Source: Petrolisthes cinctipes (lineage: Eukaryota > Arthropoda > Malacostraca > Decapoda > Porcellanidae). From it: a DNA stretch of 64,000 bases. The position numbers and the translations under genes were made by a program. Of this stretch, positions 22,871 through 35,639 are shown piece by piece. The stretch spans positions 1,178,001-1,242,000 of the forward strand of contig JAWQEG010000082.1 of assembly GCA_033782935.1 (NCBI GenBank), written 5' to 3'. Every line of letters begins with the position of its first letter. The stretch's first letter is position 1. A model generated the notes under the pieces. That model searched no databases, was not told the DNA's origin, and saw only the letters and a list, made by a program, of their open reading frames with translations.

Positions 22871-25800
22871 CTGAAAATCGATCTTTTAGGTGCCCAAAAG
22901 TCGATATGTGCATGCATCTTCTGTACCCGTTTATATCTCAAATTCAGGCTCAAAACACCCGAAAATTCAATATTTTGGGGTCCCAGAAGCAATCTGTACA
23001 TGCCTACTCAGTGCTAGAATATTTTCAAAATATAGGCTAAAAACATGCTAAAAATCGATCTTTTAGGTGCCAAAAAGTCGATATCTCAAATTCAGTCCCA
23101 AAACACCCGAAAATTCGATATTTAGGGGTCCCAGAAGCGATCTGTACATGCCTACTCCGTGTTAGAGTATTTTCAAAATACAGGCCAAAAACATACTGAA
23201 AATCGATCTTTTAGGTGCCCAAAAGTCGATATGTGCATGCATCTTCAGTACCCGTTTATATCTCAAATTCTGGCCCTAAACACCCGAAAATTCGATATTT
23301 TGGGGTCCCAGAAGCGATCTGTACATGCCTACTCCGTGTTAGAGTATTTTCAAAATTCAGGCCCAAAACATGCTGAAAATCGATATTTTTGGTGCCTAAA
23401 GTCAATATGTGCATGTATCTTCTGTACCCGTTTACATCTCAAATTCAGGCTCAAAACACCCGAAAATTCAATATTTTGGGGTCCCAGAAGCAATCTGTAC
23501 ATGCCTACTCAGTGTTAGAATATTTTCAAAATATAGGCTAAAAACATGCTAAAAATCGATCTTTTAGGTGCCAAAAAGTCGATATCTCAAATTCAGTCCC
23601 AAAACACCCGAAAATTCGATATTTAGGGGTCCCAGAAACGATCTGTACATGCCTACTCCGTGTTAAAGTATTTTCAAAATATATGCTCAAAACATACTGA
23701 AAATCGATATTTTAGATGCCCAAAGTCAATATGTGCATGTACTTTCTGTACCCGTTTATATCTCAAATTCAGGCTCAAAACACCCGAAAATTCAATATTT
23801 TGGGGTCCCAGAAGCAATCTGTACATGCCTACACAGTGCTAGAATATTTTCAAAATATAGGCTAAAAACATGCTAAAAATCGACATTTTAGGTGCCAAAA
23901 AATCGATATCTCAAATTCAGTCCCAAAACACTCGAAAATTCGATATTTAGAGGTCCCAGAAGGTATCTGTACATGCTTACTCCGTGTTAGAGTATTTTCA
24001 AAATACAGGCCAAAAACATACTGAAAATCGATCTTTTAGGTGCCCAAAAGTCGATATGTGCATGCATCTTCTGTACCCGTTTATATCTCAAATTCTGGCC
24101 CTAAACACCCGAAAATTCGATATTTTGGGGTCCCAGAAGCGATCTGTACATGCCTACTCCGTGTTAGAGTATTTTCAAAATTCAGACCCAAAACATGCTG
24201 AAAATCGATATTTTTGGTGCCCAAAGTCAATATGTGCATGTATCTTCTGTACCCGTTTATATCTCAAATTCAGGCTCAAAACACCCGAAAATTCAATATT
24301 TTGGGGTCCCAGAAGCAATCTGTACATGCCTACTCGGTGCTAGAATATTTTTAAAATATATGCTAAAAACATGCTGAAAATCGATCTTTTAGGTGCCAAA
24401 AAGTCGATATCTCAAATTCAGTCCCAAAACACCCGAAAATTCGATATTTAGGGGTCCCAGAAGCGATCTGTACATGCCTACTCCGTGTTAGAGTATTTTC
24501 AAAATACATGCTCAAAACATACTGAAAATCGATCTTTTAGGTGCCCAAAAGTCGATATGTGCATGCATCTTCAGTACCCGTTTATATCTCAAATTCAGGC
24601 TCAAAACACCCGAAAATTCAATATTTTGGGGTCCCAGAAGCAATCTGTACATGCCTACTCAGTGTTAGAGTATTTTCAAAATACAGGCCCAAAACATGCT
24701 GAAAATCGATATTTTAGATGCCCAAAGTCAATATGTGCATGTATCTTCTGTACCCGTTTATATCTCAAATTCAGGCTCAAAACACCCGAAAATTTAATTT
24801 TTTGGGGTCCCAGAAGCAATCTGTACATGCCTACACAGTGCTAGAATATTTTCAAAATATAGGCTAAAAACATGCTAAAAATCGACATTTTAGGTGCCAA
24901 AAAATCGATATCTCAAATTCAGTCCCAAAACACCCGAAAATTCGTTATTTAGAGGTCCCAGAAGGTATCTGTACATGCCTACTCCGTGTTAGAGTATTTT
25001 TAAAATACAGGCCCAAAACATGCTGAAAATCGATATTTTAGATGCCCAAAGTCAATATGTGCATGTATCTTCTGTACCCGTTTATATCTCAAATTCAGGC
25101 TCAAAACACCCGAAAATTCAATATTTTGGGGTCCCAGAAGCAATCTGTACATGCCTACTCAGTGCTAGAATATTTTCAAAATATAGGCTAAAAACATGCT
25201 ACATGCTCAAAACATACTGAAAATCGATCTTTTAGGTGCACAAAAGTCGATATGTGCATGCATCTTCAGTACCCGTTTATATCTCAAATTCAGGCTCAAA
25301 ACACCCAAAAATTAAATATTTTGGGGTCCCAGAAGCAATCTGTACAGGCCTACTCAGTGTTAGAGTATTTTCAAAATACAGGCCCAAAACATGCTGAAAA
25401 TCGATATTTTAGATGACCAAAGTCAATATGTGCATGTATCTTCTGTACCCGTTTATATCTCAAATTCAGGCTCAAAACACATGAAAATACTATTTTTTGG
25501 GGTCCCAGAAGCAATCTGTACATGCGTCTGCAGTGCTAGAATATTTTCAAAATATAGGCTAAAAACATGCTAAAAATCGACATTTTAGGTGCCAAAAAAT
25601 CTATATCTCAAATTCAGTCCCAAAACACCCGAAAATTCGATATTTAGAGGTCCCAGAAGGTATCTGTACATGCCTACTCCGTGTTAGAGTATTTTCAAGA
25701 TACAGGCCCAAAACATGCTGAAAATCGATATTTTAGATGCCCAAAGTCAATATGTGCATGTATCTTCTGTACCCGTTTATATCTCAAATTCAGGCTCAAA

Positions 25801-25900
25801 ACACATGAAAATACTATTTTTTGGGGTCCCAGAAGCAATCTGTACATGCCTACTCAGTGCTAGAATATTTTCAAAATATAGGCTAAAAACATGCTAAAAA
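22844..25900 (-). repeat. Irregular right-array segment next to the junction
   Basis: The unit sizes are mixed: 501, 324, 501, 501, about 324, about 371 and 324. The 324 bp unit ending near 23979 is a hybrid A/C monomer plus B. At about 25200 a B monomer (ggctaaaaacatgct) is fused directly to the middle of an A monomer (acatgctcaaaacatactg), with a 1-2 bp overlap, so most of B and the start of A are missing. Two copies carry the caagata variant that also marks the junction (about 25696 and 26019). Confidence 0.8.
23155..23655 (-). repeat. Reference HOR of the right array (501 bp, A-C-B on + strand)
   Basis: A 23155-23331, C 23332-23507 and B 23508-23655 have the same lengths (177, 176 and 148 bp) as on the left. 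The + strand boundary sequence is gtacatgccta followed by ctccgtgttag (A and some C), ctcagtgttag (C) or ctcagtgctag (B). B again lacks the 29 bp segment: its + strand reads gtcgatatctc. Confidence 0.92.
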
Positions 25901-26852
25901 TCGACATTTTAGGTGCCAAAAAATCGATATCTCAAATTCAGTCCCAAAACACCCGAAAATTCGATATTTAGAGGTCCCAGAAGGTATCTGTACATGCCTA
26001 CTCCGTGTTAGAGTATTTTCAAGATACAGGCCAAAAACATACTGAAAATCGATCTTTTAGGTGCCCAAAAGTCGATATGTGCATGCATCTTCTGTACCCG
26101 TTTATATCTCAAATTCTGGCCCTAAACACCCGAAAATTCGATATTTTGGGGTCCCAGAAGCGATCTGTACAAGCCTACTCCGTGTCAGAGTATTTTCAAA
26201 ATTCAGGCCCAAAACATGCTGAAAATCGATATTTTTGGTGCCCAAAGTCAATATGTGCATGTATCTTCTGTACCCGTTTATATCTCAAATTCAGGCTCAA
26301 AACACCCGAAAATTCAATATTTTGGGGTCCCAGAAGCAATCTGTACAGTGCTAGAATATTTTCAAAATATAGGCTAAAAACATGCTAAAAATCGATCTTT
26401 TAGGTGCCAAAAAGTCGATATCTCAAATTCAGTCCCATAACACCCGAAAATTCGATATTTAGGGGTCCCAGAATCGATCTGTACATGCCTACTCCGTGTT
26501 AGAGTATTTTCAAAATACATGCTCAAAACATACTGAAAATCGATCTTTTAGGTGCACAAAAGTCGATATGTGCATGCATCTACAGTACCCGTTTATATCT
26601 CAAATTCAGGCTCAAAACACCCGAAAATTCAATATTTTGGGGTCCCAGAAGCAATCTGTACATGCCTATTCAGTGTTAGAGTATTTTCAAAATTCTGGCC
26701 CAAAACATGCTGAAAATCGATATTTTAGATGCCCAAAGTCAATATGTGCATGTATCTTCTGTACCCGTTTATATCTCAAATTCAGGCTCAAAACACATGA
26801 AAATACTATTTTTTGGGGTCCCAGAAGCAATCTGTACATGCGTCTGCAGTGC
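25480..26852 (-). repeat. C-monomer subfamily with acatgaaaatactatttttt
   Basis: Three C monomers (near 25480, 25803 and 26795) replace the usual acccgaaaattcaatatttt by acatgaaaatactatttttt. Two of them also have gcgtctgcagtgctag at the C/B boundary, which creates a PstI-type site at 25528-25533 and 26844-26849. The middle copy has the first change without the second, so the two markers have been separated by exchange. Confidence 0.85.
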
Positions 26853-28086
26853 TAGAATATTTTCAAAATATAGGCTAAAAACATGCTAAAAATCGACATT
26901 TTAGGTGCCAAAAAATCGATATCTCAAATTCAGTCCCAAAACACCCGAAAATTCGATATTTAGAGGTCCCAGAAGGTATCTGTACATGCCTACTCCGTGT
27001 TAGAGTATTTTCAAGATACAGGCCAAAAACATACTGAAAATCGATCTTTTAGGTGCCCAAAAGTCGATATGTGCATGCATCTTCTGTACCCGTTTATATC
27101 TCAAATTCTGGCCCTAAACACCCGAAAATTCGATATTTTGGGGTCCCAGAAGTGATCTGTACAAGCCTACTCCGTGTTAGAGTATTTTCAAAATTCAGGC
27201 CCAAAACATGCTGAAAATCGATATTTTTGGTGCCCAAAGTCAATATGTGCATGTATCTTCTGTACCCGTTTATATCTCAAATTCAGGCTCAAAACACCCG
27301 AAAATTCAATATTTTGGGGTCCCAGAAGCAATCTGTACATGCCTACACAGTGCTAGAATATTTTCAAAATATAGGCTAAAAACATGCTAAAAATCGACAT
27401 TTTAGGTGCCAAAAAATTGATATCTCAAATTCAGTCCAAAAACACCCGAAAATTCGATATTTAGAGGTCCCAGAAGGTATCTGTACATGCCTACTCCGTG
27501 TTAGAGTATTTTCAAAATACATGCTCAAAACATACTGAAAATCGATATTTTAGATGCCCAAAGTCAATATGTGCATGTATCTTCTGTACCCGTTTAGATC
27601 TCAAATTCAGGCTCAAAACACCCGAAAATTCAATATTTTGGGGTCCCAGAAGCAATCTGTACATGCCTACTCAGTGTTAGAGTATTTTCAAAATACAGGC
27701 CCAAAACATGCTGAAAATCGATATTTTAGATGCCCAAAGTCAATATGTGCATGTATCTTCTGTACCCGTTTATATCTCAAATTCAGGCTCAAAACACCCG
27801 AAAATTCAATATTTTGGGGTCCCAGAAGCAATCTGTACATGCCTACACAGTGCTAGAATATTTTCAAAATATAGGCTAAAAACATGCTAAAAATCGACAT
27901 TTTAGGTGCCAAAAAATCGATATCTCAAATTCAGTCCCAAAACACCCGAAAATTCGATATTTAGAGGTCCCAGAAGGTATCTGTACATGCTTACTCCGTG
28001 TTAGAGTTTTTTCAAAATACAGGCCAAAAACATACTGAAAATCGATCTTTTAGGTGACCAAAAGTCGATATGTGCATGCATCTTCT

Positions 28087-31000
28087 GTACCCGTTTATAT
28101 CTCAAATTCAGGCTCAAAACACCCGAAAATTCAATATTTTGGGGTCCCAGAAGCAATCTGTACATGCCTACTCAGTGTTAGAGTATTTTCAAAATGCAGG
28201 CCCAAAACATGCTGAAAATCGATATTTTAGATGCCCAAAGTCAATATGTGCATGTATCTTCTGTACCCGTTTATATCTCAAATTCAGGCTCAAAACACCC
28301 GAAAATTCAATATTTTGGGGTCCCAGAAGCAATCTGTACAGTGCTAGAATATTTTCAAAATATAGGCTAAAAACATGCTAAAAATCGATCTTTTAGGTGC
28401 CAAAAAGTCGATATCTCAAATTCAGTCCCAAAACACCCGAAAATTCGATATTTAGGTGTCCCAAAAGCGATCTGTACATGCCTACTCCGTGTTAGAGTAT
28501 TTTCAAAATACAGGCCAAAAACATACTGAAAATCGATCTTTTAGGTGCCCAAAAGTCGATATGTGCATGCATCTTCTGTACCCGTTTATATCTCAAATTC
28601 TGGCCCTAAACACCCGAAAATTCGATATTTTGGGGTCCCAGAAGCGATCTGTACATGCCTACTCCGTGTTAGAGTATTTTCAAAATTTAGGCCCAAAACA
28701 TGCTGAAAATCGATATTTTTGGCGCCCAAAGTCAATATGTGCATGTATCTTCTGTACCCGTTTATATCTCAAATTCAGGCTCAAAACACCCCAAAATTCA
28801 ATATTTTGGGGTCCCAGAAGCAATCTGTACATGCCTACACAGTGCTAGAATATTTTCAAAATATAGGCTAAAAACATGCTAAAAATCGACATTTTAGGTG
28901 CCAAAAAATTGATATCTCAAATTCAGTCCAAAAACACCCGAAAATTCGATATTTAGAGGTCCCAGAAGGTATCTGTACATGCCTACTCCGTGTTAGAGTA
29001 TTTTCAAAATACATGCTCAAAACATACTGAAAATCGATATTTTAGATGCCCAAAGTCAATATGTGCATGTATCTTCTGTACCCGTTTATATCTCAAATTC
29101 AGGCTCAAAACACCCGAAAATTAAATATTTTGGGGTCCCAGAAGCAATCTGTACATGCCTACTCAGTATTAGAGTATTTTCAAAATACAGGCCCAAAACA
29201 TGCTGAAAATCGATAGTTTAGATGCCCAAAGTCAATATGTGCATGTATCTTCTGTACCCGTTTATATCTCAAATTCAGGCTCAAAACACCCGAAAATTCA
29301 ATATTTTGGGGTCCCAGAAGCAATCTGTACATGCCTACACAGTGCTAGAATATTTTCAAAATATAGGCTAAAAACATGCTAAAAATCGACATTTTAGGTG
29401 CCAAAAAATCGATATCTCAAATTCAGTCCCAAAACACCCGAAAATTCGATATTTAGAGGTCCCAGAAGGTATCTGTACATGCTTACTCCGTGTTAGAGTT
29501 TTTTCAAAATACAGGCCCAAAACATACTGAAAATCGATCTTTTAGGTGCCCAAAAGTCGATATGTGCATGCATCTTCTGTACCCGTTTATATCTCAAATT
29601 CAGGCTCAAAACACCCGAAAATTCAATATTTGGGGGTCCCAGAAGCAATCTGTACATCCCTACTCCGTGTTAGAGTATTTTCAAAATACAGACCAAAAAC
29701 ATACTGAAAATCGATCTCTTAGGTGCCCAAAAGTCGATATGTGCATGCATCTTCTGTACCCGTTTATATCTCAAATTCTGGCCCTAAACACCCGAAAATT
29801 CGATATTTTGGGGTCCCAGAAGCGATCTGTACATGCCTACTCCGTGTTAGAGTATTTTCAAAATACAGGCCCAAAACATGCTGAAAATCGATATTTTTGG
29901 TGCCCAAAGACAATATGTGCATGTATCTTCTGTACCCGTTTATATCTCAAATTCAGGCTCAAAACACCCGAAATTTCAATATTTTGCGGTCCCAGAAGCA
30001 ATCTGTACATGCCTACTCAGTGCTAGAATATTTTCAAAATATAGGCTAAAAACATGCTAAAAATCGATCTTTTAGGTGCCAAAAAGTCGATATCTCAAAT
30101 TCAGTCCCAAAACACCCGAAAATTTGATATTTAGGGGTCCCAGAATCGATCTGTACATGCCTACTGAGTGTTAGAGTATTTTCAAAATACATGCTCAAAA
30201 CATACTGAAAATCGATCTTTTAGGTGCACAAAAGTCGATATGTGCATGCATCTTCAGTACCCGTTTATATCTCAAATTCAGGCTCAAAACACCCGAAAAT
30301 TCAATATTTTGGGGTCCCAGAAGCAATCTGTACATGCCTACTCAGTGTTAGAGTATTTTCAAAATGCAGGCCCAAAACATGCTGAAAATCGATATTTTAG
30401 ATGCCCAAAGTCAATATGTGCATGTATCTTCTGTACCCGTTTATATCTCAAATTCAGGCTCAAAACACCCGAAAATTCAATATTTTGGGGTCCCAGAAGC
30501 AATCTGTACAGTGCTAGAATATTTTCAAAATATAGGCTAAAAACATGCTAAAAATCGATCTTTTAGGTGCCAAAAAGTCGATATCTCAAATTCAGTCCCA
30601 AAACACCCGAAAATTCGATATTTAGGTGTCCCAAAAGCGATCTGTACATGCCTACTCCGTGTTAGAGTATTTTCAAAATACAGGCCAAAAACATACTGAA
30701 AATCGATCTTTTAGGTGCCCAAAAGTCGATATGTGCATGCATCTTCTGTACCCGTTTATATCTCAAATTCTGGCCCTAAACACCCGAAAATTCGATATTT
30801 TGGGGTCCCAGAAGCGATCTGTACATGCCTACTCCGTGTTAGAGTATTTTCAAAATTTAGGCCCAAAACATGCTGAAAATCGATATTTTTGGCGCCCAAA
30901 GTCAATATGTGCATGTATCTTCTGTACCCGTTTATATCTCAAATTCAGGCTCAAAACACCCCAAAATTCAATATTTTGGGGTCCCAGAAGCAATCTGTAC

Positions 31001-32535
31001 ATGCCTACACAGTGCTAGAATATTTTCAAAATATAGGCTAAAAACATGCTAAAAATCGACATTTTAGGTGCCAAAAAATTGATATCTCAAATTCAGTCCA
31101 AAAACACCCGAAAATTCGATATTTAGAGGTCCCAGAAGGTATCTGTACATGCCTACTCCGTGTTAGAGTATTTTCAAAATACATGCTCAAAACATACTGA
31201 AAATCGATATTTTAGATGCCCAAAGTCAATATGTGCATGTATCTTCTGTACCCGTTTATATCTCAAATTCAGGCTCAAAACACCCGAAAATTAAATATTT
31301 TGGGGTCCCAGAAGCAATCTGTACATGCCTACTCAGTATTAGAGTATTTTCAAAATACAGGCCCAAAACATGCTGAAAATCGATAGTTTAGATGCCCAAA
31401 GTCAATATGTGCATGTATCTTCTGTACCCGTTTATATCTCAAATTCAGGCTCAAAACACCCGAAAATTCAATATTTTGGGGTCCCAGAAGCAATCTGTAC
31501 ATGCCTACACAGTGCTAGAATATTTTCAAAATATAGGCTAAAAACATGCTAAAAATCGACATTTTAGGTGCCAAAAAATCGATATCTCAAATTCAGTCCC
31601 AAAACACCCGAAAATTCGATATTTAGAGGTCCCAGAAGGTATCTGTACATGCTTACTCCGTGTTAGAGTTTTTTCAAAATACAGGCCCAAAACATACTGA
31701 AAATCGATCTTTTAGGTGCCCAAAAGTCGATATGTGCATGCATCTTCTGTACCCGTTTATATCTCAAATTCAGGCTCAAAACACCCGAAAATTCAATATT
31801 TGGGGGTCCCAGAAGCAATCTGTACATCCCTACTCCGTGTTAGAGTATTTTCAAAATACAGACCAAAAACATACTGAAAATCGATCTCTTAGGTGCCCAA
31901 AAGTCGATATGTGCATGCATCTTCTGTACCCGTTTATATCTCAAATTCTGGCCCTAAACACCCGAAAATTCGATATTTTGGGGTCCCAGAAGCGATCTGT
32001 ACATGCCTACTCCGTGTTAGAGTATTTTCAAAATACAGGCCCAAAACATGCTGAAAATCGATATTTTTGGTGCCCAAAGACAATATGTGCATGTATCTTC
32101 TGTACCCGTTTATATCTCAAATTCAGGCTCAAAACACCCGAAATTTCAATATTTTGCGGTCCCAGAAGCAATCTGTACATGCCTACTCAGTGCTAGAATA
32201 TTTTCAAAATATAGGCTAAAAACATGCTAAAAATCGATCTTTTAGGTGCCAAAAAGTCGATATCTCAAATTCAGTCCCAAAACACCCGAAAATTTGATAT
32301 TTAGGGGTCCCAGAATCGATCTGTACATGCCTACTGAGTGTTAGAGTATTTTCAAAATACATGCTCAAAACATACTGAAAATCGATCTTTTAGGTGCACA
32401 AAAGTCGATATGTGCATGCATCTTCAGTACCCGTTTATATCTCAAATTCAGGCTCAAAACACCCGAAAATTCAATATTTTGGGGTCCCAGAAGCAATCTG
32501 TACATGCCTACTCAGTGTTAGAGTATTTTCAAAAT
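28087..32535 (-). repeat. 2170 bp tandem duplication, no mismatch seen
   Basis: Positions 28087-30365 match 30257-32535 at a shift of 2170, and I saw no difference in a line-by-line comparison. The edges are tcttctgtac against tcttcagtac (28086/30256) and aaaatgcagg against aaaatacagg (30366/32536). Private variants repeated in both copies include tttaggtgtcccaaaagcg, ttggcgcccaaag, gatagtttagatg, tacatccctactcc and attttgcggtccc. Unit spacings are 491, 501, 500 and 678, thirteen monomers in total. Confidence 0.93.
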
Positions 32536-32834
32536 ACAGGCCCAAAACATGCTGAAAATCGATATTTTAGATGCCCAAAGTCAATATGTGCATGTATCTT
32601 CTGTACCCGTTTATATCTCAAATTCAGGCTCAAAACACCCGAAAATTCAATATTTCTGGGTCCCAGAAGCAATCTGTACATGCCTACTCAGTGCTAGAAT
32701 ATTTTCAAAATATAGGCTAAAAACATGCTAAAAATCGATCTTTTAGGTGCCAAAAAGTCGATATCTCAAATTCAGTCCCAAAACACCCGAAAATTCGATA
32801 TTTAGGGGTCCCAGAAGCGATCTGTGTTCGAGTA

Positions 32835-33143
32835 TTTTCAAAATACATGCTCAAAACATACTGAAAATCGATCTTTTAGATGCCCAAAGTCAATATGTGC
32901 ATGTATCTTCTGTACCCGTTTATATCTCAAATTCAGGCTCAAAACACCCGAAAATTCAATATTTTGGGGTCCCAGAAGCAATCTGTACATGCCTACACAG
33001 TGCTAGAATATTTTCAAAATATAGGCTAAAAACATGCTAAAAATCGACATTTTAGGTGCCAAAAAATCGATATCTCAAATTCAGTCCCAAAACACCCGAA
33101 AATTCGATATTTAGAGGTCCCAGAAGGTATCTGTACATGCTTA
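32835..33143 (-). repeat. Short 309 bp unit with a 15 bp boundary deletion
   Basis: The B/A boundary reads gcgatctgtgttcgagtatt instead of gatctgtacatgcctactcc followed by gtgttagag, a loss of 15 bp, and a hybrid A/C monomer follows. A second 309 bp unit with the same loss lies at about 41934 (gtgatctgtgttagagtatt). The same deletion in two units 9.1 kb apart suggests copying rather than two independent events. Confidence 0.82.
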
Positions 33144-33643
33144 CTCCGTGTTAGAGTATTTTCAAAATACAGGCCAAAAACATACTGAAAATCGATCTTT
33201 TAGGTGCCCAAAAGTCGATATGTGCATGCATCTTCTGTACCCGTTTATATCTCAAATTCAGGCTCAAAACACCCGAAAATTCAATATTTTGGGGTCCCAG
33301 AAGCAATCTGTACATGCCTACTCAGTGTTAGAGTATTTTCAAAATACAGGCCCAAAACATGCTGAAAATCGATATTTTAGATGCCCAAAGTCAATATGTG
33401 CATGTATCTTCTGTACCCGTTTATATCTCAAATTCAGGCTCAAAACACCCGAAAATTCAATATTTTGGGGTCCCAGAAGCAATCTGTACATGCCTACACA
33501 GTGCAAGAATATTTTCAAAATATAGGCTAAAAACATGCTAAAAATCGACATTTTAGGTGCCAAAAAATCGATATCTCAAATTCAGTCCCAAAACACCTGA
33601 AAATTCGATATTTAGAGGTCCCAGAAGGTATCTGTACATGCCT

Positions 33644-35634
33644 ACTCCGTGTTAGAGTATTTTCAAAATACAGGCCAAAAACATACTGAAAATCGATCTC
33701 TTAGGTGCCCAAAAGTCGATATGTGCATGCATCTTCTGTAACCGTTTATATCTCAAATTCTGGCCCTAAACACCCGAAAATTCGATATTTTGGGGTCCCA
33801 GAAGCGATCTGTACATGCCTACTCCGTGTTAGAGTATTTTCAAAATTCAGGCCCAAAACATGCTGAAAATCGATATTTTTGGCGCCCAAAGTCAATATGT
33901 GCATGTATCATCTGTACCCGTTTATATCTCAAATTCAGGCTCAAAACACCCGAAAATTAAATATTTTGGGGTCCCAGAAGCAATCTGTACATGCCTACAC
34001 AGTGCAAGAATATTTTCAAAATATAGGCTAAAAACATGCTAAAAATCGACATTTTAGGTGCCAAAAAATCGATATCTCAAATTCAGTCCCAAAACACCTG
34101 AAAATTCGATATTTAGAGGTCCCAGAAGGTATCTGTACATGCCTTCTCCGTGTTAGAGTATTTTCAAAATACAGGCCAAAAACATACTGAAAATCGATCT
34201 CTTAGGTGCCCAAAAGTCGATATGTGCATGCATCTTCTGTACCCGTTTATATCTCAAATTCTGGCCCTAAACACCCGAAAATTCGATATTTTGGGGTCCC
34301 AGAAGCGATCTGTACATGCCTACTCCGTGTTAGAGTATTTTCAAAATTCAGGCCCAAAACATGCTGAAAATCGATATTTTTGGAGCCCAAAGTCAATATG
34401 TGCATGTATCTTCTGTACCCGTTTATATCTCAAATTCAGGCTCAAAACACCCGAAAATTCAATATTTTGGGGTCCCAGAAGCAATCTGTACATGCCTACT
34501 CAGTGCTAGAATATTTTCAAAATATAGGCTAAAAACATGCTAAAAATCGATCTTTTAGGTGCCAAAAAGTCGATATCTCAAATTCAGTCCCAAAACACCC
34601 GAAAATTCGATATTTAGGGGTCCCAGAAGCGATCTGTACATGCCTACTCCGTGTTAGAGTATTTTCAAAATACATGCTCAAAACATACTGAAAATCGATC
34701 ATTTAGGTGAACAAAAGTCGATATGTGCATGCATCTTCAGTACCCGTTTATATCTCAAATTCAGGCTCAAAACACCAGTAAATTCAACATTTTGGGGTCC
34801 CAGAAGCAATCTGTACATGCCTACTCAGTGTTAGAGCATTTTCAAAATACAGGCCCAAAACATGCTGAAAATCGATATTTTAGATTCCCAAAGTCAATAT
34901 GTGCATGTATCTTCTGTACCCGTTTATATCTCAAATTCAGGCTCAAAACACCCGAAAATTCAATATTTTGGGGTCCCAGAAGCAATCTGTACAGTGCTAG
35001 AATATTTTAAAAATATAGGCTAAAAACATGCTAAAAATCGATCTTTTAAGTGAAAAAAAACCGATATCTCATATTCAGTCCCAAAACACCCGAAAATTCG
35101 ATATTTAGGGGTCACAGAAGCGATCTGTACATGCCTACTCCGTGTTAGAGTATTTTCAAAATACAGGCCAAAAACATACTGAAAATCGATCTTTTAGGTG
35201 CCCAAAAGTCGATATGTGCATGCATCTTCTGTACCCGTTTATATCTCAAATTCTGGCCCTAAACACCCGAAAATTCGATATTTGGGGGTCCCAGAAGCGA
35301 TCTGTACATGCCTACTCCGTGTTAGAGTATTTTCAAAATTCAGGCCCAAAACATGCTGAAAATCGATATTTTTGGCGCCCAAAGTCAATATGTGCATGTA
35401 TCTTCTGTACCCGTTTATATCTCAAATTCAGGCTCAAAACACCCGAAAATTCAATATTTTGGGGTCCCAGAAGCAATCTGTACATGCCTACTCAGTGCTA
35501 GAATATTTTCAAAATATAGGCTAAAAACATGCTAAAAATCGATCTTTTAGGTGCCAAAAAGTCGATATCTCAAATTCAGTCCCAAAACACCCGAAAATTC
35601 GATATTTAGGGGTCCCAGAAGCGATCTGTACATG
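33644..35634 (-). repeat. Plain 501/491 bp HORs before the 2818 bp duplication
   Basis: These are ordinary A-C-B units with B landmarks at 34042, 34543, 35034 and 35535. Notable variants are agtgcaagaatattttc at about 33500 and 34001, and a rough patch at about 35043-35080 (gtgaaaaaaaaccgatatc). The HOR ending at 35137 shares gatcatttaggtgaac and taaattcaacattttgg with a HOR 2994 bp further right. Confidence 0.85.
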
Positions 35635-35639
35635 CCTAC

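Noticed and set aside
22820..22900. Inverted repeat as the end of a DNA transposon or as a terminator hairpin
   Set aside because: The arms are satellite monomers in opposite orientation extending for many kilobases. No terminal motif, target duplication or transposase is present.
28087..32535. Calling the perfect 2170 bp repeat an assembly artefact outright
   Set aside because: It could be one, but unequal exchange explains it equally well and other duplications with intermediate identity exist. It is kept as a finding with the check stated.
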